NCBI RefSeq assembly: GCF_003996985.1
Contig: NZ_RJJX01000003.1
Location: forward strand, 148,646-212,645
Direction of reading: 5' to 3'
Source: Ancylomarina longa
GTDB taxonomy: Bacteria > Bacteroidota > Bacteroidia > Bacteroidales > Marinifilaceae
DNA length: 64,000 nucleotides
The notes below the pieces were generated by a model. The model had not been told where the DNA came from. It did no database searches and saw only the letters and a list, made by a program, of their open reading frames with translations. Shown here one piece after another: positions 52,509 to 61,634 of this stretch; positions within the stretch are counted from its first letter, which is position 1, and every line of letters begins with the position of its first letter. The translations under genes were made by a program, and so were the position numbers.

Positions 52509-53948
52509 TTATAGTGTTTCTCCTATGCGGAATCCTAGTTTTAGTAATTCTTCGGGCTGTAATAGTTGTAATAGGTTTTGTTCTTGGATTAGCTTCAATT
52601 TCGCATTTGCTTCCACAATCGAAATTTGGTACACTTTCATCTCTTTGGCTAGTTTTGATGCTTGATGATAACCAATATAGGGAGAAAGAGCAGTTGCTAC
52701 AGAAGGATTTTTCAGTATGGTTTCCTCCACCGGATTTGGGGTTATTGTCAATTCTTTAAACAAATGTTCCCCTAGTGATTTGTTCGCTGCAATTAATAAT
52801 TTAATGCTGGAGAGTATGGCATTTCCAATAGAGGGGATATAAGCATTTAATTCTAAACACCCCTGACCGGCAAGATTACTGATCAGCATATCATTGGCAT
52901 AAACCTGATGTGCGACACTAATGATAAATTCCGGAATCACAGGATTTACCTTACCAGGCATAATAGAGCTGCCAACTTGTTTCTGAGGAAGCTGTACCTC
53001 TCTGTTCACAAATAAATCAGAACCAAGTAATCGAAGATCAGTTACCATCTTTTCCAGATTTACAGCATGTGCTTTTAAAATAGCATGTACCTCCACAAAT
53101 CCATCTTGATTAGCGGTAGCATCGCTTAGATTTTCGGATCTGGTGACAGGTAATCCGCTTAATTTTTGCAGATTTGGTACTACTTCCATGATAAAAAAGC
53201 GAGGAATAGATAATCCTGTTCCAATTGCTCCACCTCCTAAATTAACTTCCTTAATTCTTTCAAAGCATTTCGAAATTCGCCACCAGTCTCTCGACAAAGC
53301 ATTATTGTAGGTGCTAAATAACTTGTCGTAGGAGGAGGGAACTGCTGCTTGCATTTGTGTATATCCCTGGCGAAGAACATTTCGGAATTTACTTTCGGTT
53401 TTTTCAACCAGCATCCGCGAGCTGTTAATAGATGTTTCCAAATCTTGTAACAATTGCATAATTGCCACTTTAAGTGATGTGGGGATTACGTCATTGGTGG
53501 ATTGGAAAACATTGGCATGCTCGAAGGGATCTATAGCCTCGTAATCCCCACATGATTTGCCCGATAGTTGCAAAGCACGATTACAAATAATTTCATTTAC
53601 ATTCATATTGATACTGGTTCCTGCTCCCCCTTGAATGGCAGATACAATAAAATGTTCAAAATGCTTTCCATTGCTGATTTCCTGCGCTACATCGACTAGT
53701 AATCGCATCAAATCTGAATCGAGCAATTGAAAGGAAACTGTCTGATCGGGAAATTTATCCTGCATCGCCTTTAAAAATCCCAAATAGGTTTGATAGCACG
53801 CTTGCTTCACAGTTCCAACTGCCTGATACCATTCTTTATGAAAGGGAGTTGTGTCAGGGAAATTTTCTTTGGCACGAAGCGAATGGATTCCCCAAAGCGC
53901 TTCTTTGGATATTTTTCTTTGCCCAATAAAATCAGATTCTGTTCTCAT
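52509..53948 (-). CDS. aspA: Aspartate ammonia-lyase
   Basis: The 479-residue enzyme converts aspartate to fumarate and ammonia. Motifs: QSTNDVIPTSLK (about 149-160), the TQMQAAVP segment (about 197-204; the TQ fits aspartase rather than the TH of fumarase) and the flexible catalytic loop GSSIMPGKVNP (326-336). It starts 2 bp after the sigma-54 activator gene and ends 10 bp before hydF, so it is part of that operon. Pairing of aspA with hydF has been seen in other anaerobes. A role in supplying ammonia or fumarate for H-cluster synthesis is inference. Confidence 0.92.
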   Translation of the reverse strand: MRTESDFIGQRKISKEALWGIHSLRAKENFPDTTPFHKEWYQAVGTVKQACYQTYLGFLKAMQDKFPDQTVSFQLLDSDLMRLLVDVAQEISNGKHFEHFIVSAIQGGAGTSINMNVNEIICNRALQLSGKSCGDYEAIDPFEHANVFQSTNDVIPTSLKVAIMQLLQDLETSINSSRMLVEKTESKFRNVLRQGYTQMQAAVPSSYDKLFSTYNNALSRDWWRISKCFERIKEVNLGGGAIGTGLSIPRFFIMEVVPNLQKLSGLPVTRSENLSDATANQDGFVEVHAILKAHAVNLEKMVTDLRLLGSDLFVNREVQLPQKQVGSSIMPGKVNPVIPEFIISVAHQVYANDMLISNLAGQGCLELNAYIPSIGNAILSSIKLLIAANKSLGEHLFKELTITPNPVEETILKNPSVATALSPYIGYHQASKLAKEMKVYQISIVEANAKLKLIQEQNLLQLLQPEELLKLGFRIGETL

Positions 53949-53950
53949 AT

Positions 53951-55114
53951 TTAATTGGATGAATTGGTGTAAGATTTCACATCTGTAACACTAATGCTTT
54001 CTTGACCTAGTATTATCAATCTTTCGATGATATTTCTGAATTCGCGTATATTTCCAGTATAGTTAATTTTTTGAAGCTCACGTATTGCATCCTGATTTAT
54101 ATTTTTAGCTGGCAAGCCCATTTCTCCGCATATCATTTCCACAAAATGATTTGCCAAGAGAGGAATATCCTCAATCCTGTCGTTAAGAGAAGGAACCTCA
54201 ATTAAAATAACACTCAGGCGATGATACAAATCCTCGCGGAATTTATTTTGCTTTATTTCTTCGGAAAGATTTTTATTTGTTGCCGCGATGACCCGAACAT
54301 TTACCTGTATTTCCTTGTCGCCACCAACACGAGTTATCCTGTTTTCCTGTAATGCACGCAATACTTTCGCTTGTGCCGATAGACTCATATCGCCAATTTC
54401 ATCCAGAAATAGTGTGCCACCATCTGCCAGCTCAAATTTGCCTTTGCGTTGTTTATGTGCTGAGGTGAAGGAACCTTTTTCATGACCAAAAAGCTCACTT
54501 TCTATCAGCTCTGAAGGTATAGCTGCACAGTTAACCTCAATAAACGGACCTTTACAGTGATTACTTTGCTCATGAATTCTGTGAGCAACCAATTCTTTGC
54601 CTGTACCATTCGATCCTGTAATTAAAACACGAGCATCGGTAGGCGCAACCTTATCTATCATTTGGTTCACTCGTTCAATTGCTTCCGACTCGCCAATCAT
54701 CTCGTATTTCTTACTCACCTTTCTTTTCAGAACTTTTGTTTCGATAATCAGCTTCGATTTATCCATAGCATTACGGATTGTAATCAATATGCGATTCAAA
54801 TCCAGTGGTTTTTCTAAAAAATCAAAAGCACCTTTTTTGATGGCATCCACAGCAGTGTCGATATTTCCGTGTCCGGATATCATGATTACGGGGGTGTCAA
54901 TAGCGAGCTCCTGTATCTTTTCCAAAACCTCAATTCCATCCATTTGGGGCATTTTAATATCGCATAAAATGACATCAAATTCATCATTTTTAGCTAGTTC
55001 GATACCTTCAAGGCCATTTTCAGCCAAGCTGATTTCATATTTTTCATAGCTTAAAATATCTTTTAGGGTATTGCGAATGCTTCGCTCATCGTCGATGATT
55101 AGAATTTTGGACAT
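53951..55114 (-). CDS. NtrC-like response regulator with AAA+ domain but no DNA-binding domain
   Basis: The 387-residue protein has a receiver domain (1-120, phospho-acceptor D52 in LCDIKMPQMDG) and a sigma-54-interaction AAA+ domain (about 138-370) with Walker A GSNGTGKE (167-174), Walker B GGTLFLDEIG and FREDLYHRL. The sigma-54 contact loop reads GSFTSA (214-219) in place of GAFTGA. The chain ends shortly after the AAA+ lid, so the C-terminal Fis-type helix-turn-helix is missing. It may work from solution or not activate sigma-54 in the usual way. It is 2 bp after ppx/gppA and 2 bp before aspA. No histidine kinase gene is adjacent. Confidence 0.92.
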   Translation of the reverse strand: MSKILIIDDERSIRNTLKDILSYEKYEISLAENGLEGIELAKNDEFDVILCDIKMPQMDGIEVLEKIQELAIDTPVIMISGHGNIDTAVDAIKKGAFDFLEKPLDLNRILITIRNAMDKSKLIIETKVLKRKVSKKYEMIGESEAIERVNQMIDKVAPTDARVLITGSNGTGKELVAHRIHEQSNHCKGPFIEVNCAAIPSELIESELFGHEKGSFTSAHKQRKGKFELADGGTLFLDEIGDMSLSAQAKVLRALQENRITRVGGDKEIQVNVRVIAATNKNLSEEIKQNKFREDLYHRLSVILIEVPSLNDRIEDIPLLANHFVEMICGEMGLPAKNINQDAIRELQKINYTGNIREFRNIIERLIILGQESISVTDVKSYTNSSN

Positions 55115-55116
55115 TT

Positions 55117-56094
55117 TTATTTTTTTACTTCAATTGAATTGTTTTGTGTATCGGTATTTATGTGCTGTTCGATATAATCGAATAATGCTCCTTCTTTTAA
55201 CGCGAAAGAGGACTGGTACAATTTACTAAATCCAGCATCTTTTACCAGATAGTGAATAAAAATACTGGCAATAACCATTAACTCCACCCGAACTGGATCC
55301 ATGCCAGGCATAGCTTTTCTTTCCTCAAGTGTAGAAGCAAGAAAATTTTGATGTAATCTAAAGAAGTCCTTCAGCTTAATTTCAAATTGTGTATCAGGTG
55401 AGCCATTCAGAGGTTGACCACCTGCAATTAAAATCTGTTTTAAAGTGTCAAACGACCCAGACGAACCAATTAAGGTTTTCACATTATGCAGCTCCAGAGC
55501 ATCAAATAAATCGTAAAGTTGCTCTTTTAAATAAGCTTCAATAGATAGGAGCTCTGTTTTCAATATAGGATCAGAAGGAACAAATTGTTCCAACAATCGA
55601 GTCATTCCCAGAGGATAACTTTTCTCCCAAAATATTTTTTCATTATTGGCAATTATGATTTCATTACTACCTCCGCCAATATCCAGTATGGCAATGGGCT
55701 CGTGATTCAATTCCAAAGCATTTCTGGTTCCAGTATAAATCAATTCAGCTTCCCGATCACCAGAAATTATATCCACCTCAATATGGAATTCCTGTTCTAT
55801 AATCTGGACAAATTCAGCACCATTTTCTGCAGAGCGAATTGCAGAAGTTGCATAAGCAAGATATTGGCTAACTTCAAACTCCTTGGTGATACAGGTGATT
55901 TCCTCAAAAGCATGTCTTGCTCGCAATATTGCTTTTTCAGTTATTTTATGCTTGGTAATTCCTCCCTTACCTATCTTCGTTGGATATTTTGATCGATGTA
56001 GGATTTTAGGTTTCCTCTCTCCAGTCCATTCTGCAACCAATAAGTTGAAAGTATTGGTTCCTAAATCTATTACGGCGATCCGTTTTGCTTGCAT
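55117..56094 (-). CDS. Ppx/GppA-family phosphatase
   Basis: The 325-residue protein has the two ASKHA nucleotide-phosphate motifs, VIDLGTNTFNLLVAE (about 8-22) and AILDIGGGSNEIIIA (about 142-156), and matches the N-terminal Ppx/GppA domains. It lacks the C-terminal HD-like part, so it is the short form. It may hydrolyse polyphosphate or pppGpp. It is the first gene of the four-gene ppx/gppA-activator-aspA-hydF unit (gaps of 2, 2 and 10 bp). Confidence 0.92.
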   Translation of the reverse strand: MQAKRIAVIDLGTNTFNLLVAEWTGERKPKILHRSKYPTKIGKGGITKHKITEKAILRARHAFEEITCITKEFEVSQYLAYATSAIRSAENGAEFVQIIEQEFHIEVDIISGDREAELIYTGTRNALELNHEPIAILDIGGGSNEIIIANNEKIFWEKSYPLGMTRLLEQFVPSDPILKTELLSIEAYLKEQLYDLFDALELHNVKTLIGSSGSFDTLKQILIAGGQPLNGSPDTQFEIKLKDFFRLHQNFLASTLEERKAMPGMDPVRVELMVIASIFIHYLVKDAGFSKLYQSSFALKEGALFDYIEQHINTDTQNNSIEVKK

Positions 56095-56273
56095 TTGTAT
56101 TAGTTAAAGGTTTGAGTGAATGTTATTTCCCTATGAAATATTCCTAATAATGGAACATGCTATTAAAAATCGAAGATAGTAAAAACTTTCCTCCTGTATT
56201 ACTTGTTCTAGTTCCATTGATAAAGATGTCTTTCAAAAATATTGCCAAACCATAATTGGACTAACTAAATATT

Positions 56274-56302
56274 AAAAATGCCTCCGTAAGAGAGGCATTT
56301 TT
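56274..56302 (-). terminator. Terminator of the ABC exporter operon
   Basis: A perfect 11-bp stem (AAAAATGCCTC with GAGGCATTTTT) around a 7-nt loop, with A-rich and T-rich flanks that allow bidirectional action. It follows the permease gene on the minus strand by 20 bp. Confidence 0.8.
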
Positions 56303-56322
56303 AATATCTACTTTTTTTTTAT

Positions 56323-57663
56323 TTAGTTGTGATATCTTAACCATTTCCAGATTTCTTTGTAGGAAACTTTTTTCCCATACATTAGGATTCCGACTCTATA
56401 GATTTTGGCTGCAATCCATGTAACAAATAGGAAAGTACCGATAAGTGTTCCCATAGAAAGAAGCAATTCCCATATTGGTACTCCATACGGAATCCTCACC
56501 AGCATAACAATAGGAGAGGTCAATGGAATGATAGAGCCCCAAAAAGCCAAACTGCCTTCCGGATTTTTAGCAACGGCAAAACCAATATACATTGCCAAAA
56601 TCAAGGGAATGGTTATTGGTAGCATAAATTGCTGAGTTTCTGTTTCATTATCAACAGCACTACCTACTGCAGCAAATAAGGCTGAATATAGTAGATATCC
56701 GCCTAGAAAAAAGAAAATAAAAGCACCTAGAATTCCTGCAACATATGGTAAATCAAAGGTTCCTAATAGTTCTTGTGCCATTTTAAATTGGTCTGGATTT
56801 AAGGAACCTGCACCTTGTGGTAATTCCGATAATGTTTTTGCTTGCTGCAAAGTATCCAGATCAATACCAGGAAGAATTATTGCCGTTCCGATAGTTATAA
56901 TAATTCCACTAAGTACTACCCACATGATGAATTGTGTTAGTCCGACCATGGCAACACCAATGATTTTCCCCATCATCAATTGAAAAGGCTTTACAGAGGA
57001 AATGATAACCTCTACGATGCGGTTTGTTTTTTCTTCAATTACACCACGCATTACCTGAACTCCATATAGGAATATAAACATGTAAATGATGAAACTGGAA
57101 ATAAATCCAATTGCCATCGCAATTTCGGTTGAGCTTTCTTTAACTTGTCCTCCTTCTCCAAACTTTATGGTCCGCATCGATATAGGAGTTCGCGTAGCAG
57201 CAAGCTTTTGCTCTAAATCAGGTATATTCGATTCTACAATAATCTTAGAGCGTTTAATTTTTTCGATATGATCGCGAATTTGTCCGCCAACATCTGATTT
57301 TACCTCGATAGTTACCTGTTTGTAAGAAAATAATTCGGCTGTTTGACTCTTTAAAATATCCTTCGGAATAACCAATAGAGCATAGTACCCATTCGCAGTC
57401 ATATTTTTTTTAGCCTCTTCGAATGAGACGTTCTGAAGATATTTAAAGGTCGTGAAATTTTCACTTTTTACAGGTTTAACTAATTCGGAGTTATTGATTA
57501 CAGCTATCGTTCTTTTTTCTGTATCATCTTTCATGATCATCCAGATCATAAAGGCATAGATTCCGGCAATCAATAAAGGAGTTAAAAAAGTAAGAATTAA
57601 AAAGGATCTTTTCTTAACACGAGAAAGGTACTCACGTTGTATGATAATGAAAATTTTATTCAT
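56323..57663 (-). CDS. ABC transporter permease, NatB/ABC-2 type
   Basis: The 446-residue protein has one N-terminal helix (about 20-42), a large extracytoplasmic domain (about 45-180) and five or six further helices, the plan of NatB/YhaP-type ABC-2 permeases. It pairs with the ATPase gene 18 bp upstream. NatAB exports sodium in Bacillus, but other members export peptides or drugs, so the substrate stays open. Confidence 0.9.
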   Translation of the reverse strand: MNKIFIIIQREYLSRVKKRSFLILTFLTPLLIAGIYAFMIWMIMKDDTEKRTIAVINNSELVKPVKSENFTTFKYLQNVSFEEAKKNMTANGYYALLVIPKDILKSQTAELFSYKQVTIEVKSDVGGQIRDHIEKIKRSKIIVESNIPDLEQKLAATRTPISMRTIKFGEGGQVKESSTEIAMAIGFISSFIIYMFIFLYGVQVMRGVIEEKTNRIVEVIISSVKPFQLMMGKIIGVAMVGLTQFIMWVVLSGIIITIGTAIILPGIDLDTLQQAKTLSELPQGAGSLNPDQFKMAQELLGTFDLPYVAGILGAFIFFFLGGYLLYSALFAAVGSAVDNETETQQFMLPITIPLILAMYIGFAVAKNPEGSLAFWGSIIPLTSPIVMLVRIPYGVPIWELLLSMGTLIGTFLFVTWIAAKIYRVGILMYGKKVSYKEIWKWLRYHN

Positions 57664-57681
57664 GATAAATAGGCGTTTGGG

Positions 57682-58605
57682 TTAGAATTTTTTACTCTCT
57701 TTTACTACTCTGATAAAAATATCATTCATACTAGGAATGATCTCCGCAAATGATACGATATTGAGATATGGTAAAAGCAGACCTAAAAGGTCGTTGGAAC
57801 TAGAGCCATTATGAAGTTTGATTTTTAGAGTGTTGCATTCAATTCCTTTTTCGCGATCTACAATTTCAAAATCAGAATTGAGAATTTGATCTAGTTTGTC
57901 AAATTCTCCGGTATAGCTTAGTTTATAAGTATTGGTTCTGTATCTTTTCTTAATTTGATCGACAGGACCGTCGAGTATTTTCTCAGATTTATTGATTAAG
58001 GCGATATGATCACATATCTCTTCAACGGAACCCATATTATGAGTAGAAAAAATGATAGTTGCACCTTTATCGCGAAGGTTCAGGATTTCTTTTTTCAGCA
58101 AATTAGTGTTGATCGGATCAAAACCACTAAAAGGCTCATCGAATATCAATAATTCAGGTTCGTGCAGGATGGTGACTATAAATTGTATTTTTTGCTGCAT
58201 CCCTTTGGAAAGCTCTTCTACTTTTTTATCCCACCAAGGGAGTATGTCGAATTTATCAAACCATACTTTTAGTTTTTTTGTTGCCTCCTTCTTACTCATT
58301 CCTTTAAGCTGAGCAAGATAAACGGCTTGATCTCCGGTTTTCATTTTTTTATAAAGACCTCTTTCCTCGGGAAGGTAACCTATACGTTGAATATCATTTG
58401 TACTTAAAGGTTTACCGTTATAAAAAACTTCGCCAGAATCGGGACCGGTAATTTGATTAATGATTCGAATGAGAGTGGTTTTTCCAGCACCATTTGGTCC
58501 TAATAGGCCAAAGATACTTCCCTTTGGCACAGAAATACTTACTTTATTCAGAGCGGTATGTCCTGCATATTGCTTTACCACCTCTTTTGTCTCGAAAAAT
58601 GTCAT
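57682..58605 (-). CDS. ABC transporter ATP-binding protein, NatA type
   Basis: The 307-residue ATPase has Walker A GPNGAGKTT (about 35-43), the signature LSKGMQQKIQ (about 130), Walker B LLIFDEPFSGFD and the switch His in STHNM. A C-terminal extension (about 225-307) is typical of the drug/sodium-type DUF4162 group. It is the first gene of the two-gene exporter unit. Confidence 0.93.
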   Translation of the reverse strand: MTFFETKEVVKQYAGHTALNKVSISVPKGSIFGLLGPNGAGKTTLIRIINQITGPDSGEVFYNGKPLSTNDIQRIGYLPEERGLYKKMKTGDQAVYLAQLKGMSKKEATKKLKVWFDKFDILPWWDKKVEELSKGMQQKIQFIVTILHEPELLIFDEPFSGFDPINTNLLKKEILNLRDKGATIIFSTHNMGSVEEICDHIALINKSEKILDGPVDQIKKRYRTNTYKLSYTGEFDKLDQILNSDFEIVDREKGIECNTLKIKLHNGSSSNDLLGLLLPYLNIVSFAEIIPSMNDIFIRVVKESKKF

Positions 58606-58959
58606 GGAAAATAGTTTTGGTTAGGGACACTTTAAATTTAGTAGCTCTAAAGTACGGAATTTTGAGAATCTCAACATAAAAAATCGATGTAAAGACGAAT
58701 GAACAGGATATTGTTTTAGTTTTTATCGATGTGTTTGTTAGGATGTGTTTTGCAATTTAGTGCATTAACGTAAATTTGAAAAGAAGTGTAGGTGCAGATT
58801 ATTGTTGTTAATTAAATGCTTAATGGAAATTGTTAGCTAGATAATATACAGATATATAAATTTTAGGGATATTGTTTCCTCTTTTCGAAAAAGGCATAAA
58901 AAAAGCTGTCTCCAATTATAATATGGAGACAGCTTTCTAATGTTTTATGCAATTAATAT
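58606..58959. other. Gap between dnaJ and the ABC operon
   Basis: 354 bp. It contains the ABC-operon promoter region near 58606-58680 (a TACTTTAG-like box on the minus strand) and the dnaJ terminator at 58896-58936. No gene is seen. Confidence 0.5.
58896..58936 (-). terminator. Terminator of grpE-dnaJ
   Basis: A 12-bp perfect stem (AAAGCTGTCTCC with GGAGACAGCTTT) with an 11-nt loop. On the minus strand it is followed by TTTTTTT. It lies 24 bp after the dnaJ stop. Confidence 0.85.
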
Positions 58960-60114
58960 CTAGTCGAAAAAGTTACGAACTTTTTTAAAAAAACTCTTAT
59001 CATGAATGCTTGGTTTTGGTGTAAAGGACTCTGAAGCTTGTAGCTTTTCGAGGATTTTTTTCTCCTCTTTTGACACATTATTGGGAATCCAAACATTTAT
59101 TTTCACTAATAAATCTCCTCTGCCATAGCCATTCACATCAGGCAAACCTTTTCCTCGTAAACGAAGAATTTTACCAGGTTGTGTTCCATTGTCTATCTTT
59201 ACTTTAACCTTGCTTTCAATGGTAGGGATTTCCACTGCAGTTCCTAATATAGAATCAGGAATACTAATGAATAAATTATATAAAAGATCGTTCTCGTCTC
59301 GAACTAATTCCGGATGTTCTTCTTCTTGTATCAGAATTAATAAATCCCCATTTACACCACCACGGCGAGCTGCATTTCCTCTTCCACTAACCGATAATTG
59401 CATTCCCTCGGCAACTCCGGCAGGAATATTAATGGTGATCACTTCTTCATCGCGAACGATACCTTCTCCAGCACAGCTTGTACATTTATTGGTGATAATC
59501 TTTCCTTCTCCATTACAAGTAGGACAGGTTGAACTGGTTTGCATTTGTCCTAAAATGGTATTTTGAATTCGGGTAACATGACCGGAACCATTACAAGATG
59601 AGCAGGTAGAGAAAGATGAGCCATCTTTTGCACCAGAACCATTACAGGATTTACACTCTACGTATTTTTTGACTTTAATTTTCTTTTCAACTCCTTCGGC
59701 AATTTCTTTTAGCGTCAATTTTACTTTCACTCTCAAATTGCTTCCTCGGTTTACTCTTCTGGAACTACGTCCACCGCCGCCAAATCCGCCACCAAAGAAA
59801 GATCCACCACCTCCGAAAATATCTCCGAAGTGAGAGAATATGTCTTCCATACTCATGCCTGCACCACCAAATCCACCACCGGCAGCACCTCCAACACCTG
59901 CGTGACCATACTGATCGTAACGTTGACGTTTTTCAGGATGACTTAATATTTCGTAGGCTTCTGCAGCTTCCTTAAAATTTTCTTCGGCCTGTTTATCCCC
60001 CGGGTTTTTATCCGGATGGAATTGAATTGCTTTCTTGCGATATGCTTTTTTTATTTCGGCTTCTGAGGAAGTTTTGGAAACGCCCAACACCTCGTAATAA
60101 TCTCTTTTCGACAT
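58960..60114 (-). CDS. dnaJ: Chaperone DnaJ
   Basis: The 384-residue Hsp40 stimulates DnaK. It has a J domain (1-70) with HPD in FHPDKNPGD, a Gly/Phe-rich linker, four zinc repeats of the type CxxCxGxG ([32 protein letters not shown]) and the C-terminal client domains. Full length for type I DnaJ. It follows grpE by 33 bp. dnaK is not in the window. Confidence 0.97.
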   Translation of the reverse strand: MSKRDYYEVLGVSKTSSEAEIKKAYRKKAIQFHPDKNPGDKQAEENFKEAAEAYEILSHPEKRQRYDQYGHAGVGGAAGGGFGGAGMSMEDIFSHFGDIFGGGGSFFGGGFGGGGRSSRRVNRGSNLRVKVKLTLKEIAEGVEKKIKVKKYVECKSCNGSGAKDGSSFSTCSSCNGSGHVTRIQNTILGQMQTSSTCPTCNGEGKIITNKCTSCAGEGIVRDEEVITINIPAGVAEGMQLSVSGRGNAARRGGVNGDLLILIQEEEHPELVRDENDLLYNLFISIPDSILGTAVEIPTIESKVKVKIDNGTQPGKILRLRGKGLPDVNGYGRGDLLVKINVWIPNNVSKEEKKILEKLQASESFTPKPSIHDKSFFKKVRNFFD

Positions 60115-60147
60115 CTTTTTCCAGCTTAGATTTTGATATAGGTTTTC

Positions 60148-60762
60148 TTATTCTCCAACAACAACTTTCGAGAAACGTATCACTTTGTCGTTTAGGTAAT
60201 ATCCTTTTTCAACGCAGTCCACAACTTTTCCTTTTAAATCCTCTGATGGAGCAGGGATTTTGGTGATAGCTTCATGAATGTCAGTATCAAATTCTTTATT
60301 TACAGTTTCGATTTCCTTCACTCCATTTTGGGTGACAAAATCCTTAAAGTTGTTATATATTAAATGGATACCTTCCTTTATTGCCTCAACATCTTTCGTA
60401 TCATCAATAGAAACGAGTGCTCGTTCAAAGTTGTCAATTACCGGCAAAACATTAATTAAAATTTTTTCTCCAGCAGATTTTGTTAACTCCATTTTCTCTT
60501 TCAAAGTTCTTTTGCGGTAGTTATCAAATTCAGCCGATAAGCGAATGTATTTATCACTAATATCCTGAAGTTTATTTCCAAGCTCTTCCATTTCGTCAGC
60601 CTTTTTTTCTTTTGCTGATTTTTTGTTTTTTTTCTTGTCTTTTTTTTCTTCTGTTTGTGGCTCTTCCTGCGTTTTTGTATCCTCAACAACTTTCTCAGCA
60701 GTAGTTTCTAAATCTTTTTCTTTCAATTTTTCTTTTTTAGATTTGCTTGTATCTTTTGTCAT
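60148..60762 (-). CDS. grpE: Nucleotide exchange factor GrpE
   Basis: The 204-residue protein has a long, highly charged Lys/Glu N-terminus (about 1-55), a coiled-coil helix (about 55-110) with YIRLSAEFDNYRKRT, and the C-terminal beta domain ending VDCVEKGYYLNDKVIRFSKV, which is diagnostic. It exchanges nucleotide on DnaK. The first 50 residues are low in complexity and not conserved. A TATCTTTG box lies about 90 bp upstream. Confidence 0.95.
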   Translation of the reverse strand: MTKDTSKSKKEKLKEKDLETTAEKVVEDTKTQEEPQTEEKKDKKKNKKSAKEKKADEMEELGNKLQDISDKYIRLSAEFDNYRKRTLKEKMELTKSAGEKILINVLPVIDNFERALVSIDDTKDVEAIKEGIHLIYNNFKDFVTQNGVKEIETVNKEFDTDIHEAITKIPAPSEDLKGKVVDCVEKGYYLNDKVIRFSKVVVGE

Positions 60763-60848
60763 CTTTCAATGATTTTTTCATTTTTATATTATTCTTGGCA
60801 TTTGTTTGCAAATAACCTGCCAATAGGTTGGTTTACGACAAATTGGCA

Positions 60849-60856
60849 CAAAGATA
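60849..60856 (-). promoter_or_regulatory. -7 box of grpE-dnaJ
   Basis: The minus strand reads TATCTTTG, a match to TAnnTTTG, which leaves a leader of about 80 nt before grpE. No clear TTTG at -33. No CIRCE inverted repeat (TTAGCACTC-N9-GAGTGCTAA) was found. Confidence 0.4.
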
Positions 60857-60952
60857 GAATTTGGAACTGTAAATTTTTCATTTTTTCAGATGAATGTGTC
60901 AATTAATAGAAATATAGTCTTAGTAAATTGATAGATAGATCAAAAAATAGTA

Positions 60953-60989
60953 GGACTGTTGTAAAAGGAATTTCCTTTTTCAACAGCCC
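60953..60989 (-). terminator. Terminator of the TlpA-like gene
   Basis: A long hairpin: CTGTTG with CAACAG, continued through an A/T-rich AAAAGGAA/TTCCTTTT stem, in total about 17 bp with a loop of near zero. It lies about 25 bp after the gene end on the minus strand. Confidence 0.65.
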
Positions 60990-61012
60990 TATTTATATTA
61001 TTTGGGATGCAA

Positions 61013-61561
61013 TTATTTTTTCACATAGTATTGAAGTACCAATTCCAATTTTTCACCACGTAGATTTTTCGCTAGAATAATGCCATCACCATCAATCAGA
61101 AAATTTGCTGGAATTGAATTAATCCCAAATCTGTTCGAGGTAGGGGAATGCCATCCTTGTAATTCACTTACATGATTATTCCAGATAAGTTTGTCTTTTG
61201 TAATTGCAGCTTTCCAATTGGCTAATTTTGTATCCAGAGAGAAGCTGAAAATGGTAAATCCATTTCCATTTTTAAAATTTTCATCTTTAAATTTATTGTA
61301 GGCATTAACCATTCTGGGGTTTTCAGCTCTACAAGGAGGACACCAGGAAGCCCAGAAATCCACTAAAACTACTTTCCCTTTTAGTGCATTTAGTTCTAGA
61401 GTTTTTCCGTACATTGATTTTGCACTTATATTTGGGAGTCTATTCCCTACTTCAAAACCTTCTTTCATATCGGTTCCTTTAATTGCAGGATTTGTAGCTG
61501 CAAAAACGGATATGGACATGAAAATGGAGAAGAATATTAGAGTGTATTTTAATCGTTTCAT
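61013..61561 (-). CDS. TlpA-like exported thiol-disulfide protein
   Basis: The 182-residue protein has a signal peptide (1-21) and a TlpA/ResA fold with the active site WASWCPPCRAENPRM (about 71-85) and the cis-Pro loop GINSIPANFLIDGDG. It reduces disulfides outside the inner membrane, for instance in cytochrome c maturation. It is a single gene between the grpE promoter and murA. Confidence 0.92.
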   Translation of the reverse strand: MKRLKYTLIFFSIFMSISVFAATNPAIKGTDMKEGFEVGNRLPNISAKSMYGKTLELNALKGKVVLVDFWASWCPPCRAENPRMVNAYNKFKDENFKNGNGFTIFSFSLDTKLANWKAAITKDKLIWNNHVSELQGWHSPTSNRFGINSIPANFLIDGDGIILAKNLRGEKLELVLQYYVKK

Positions 61562-61634
61562 ACTTTTTAATTTTTACGATTTTAATTTAGGTCTAAATTA
61601 TAAAGTTCTGTTTATTTAAAATGTTAATAAATAG

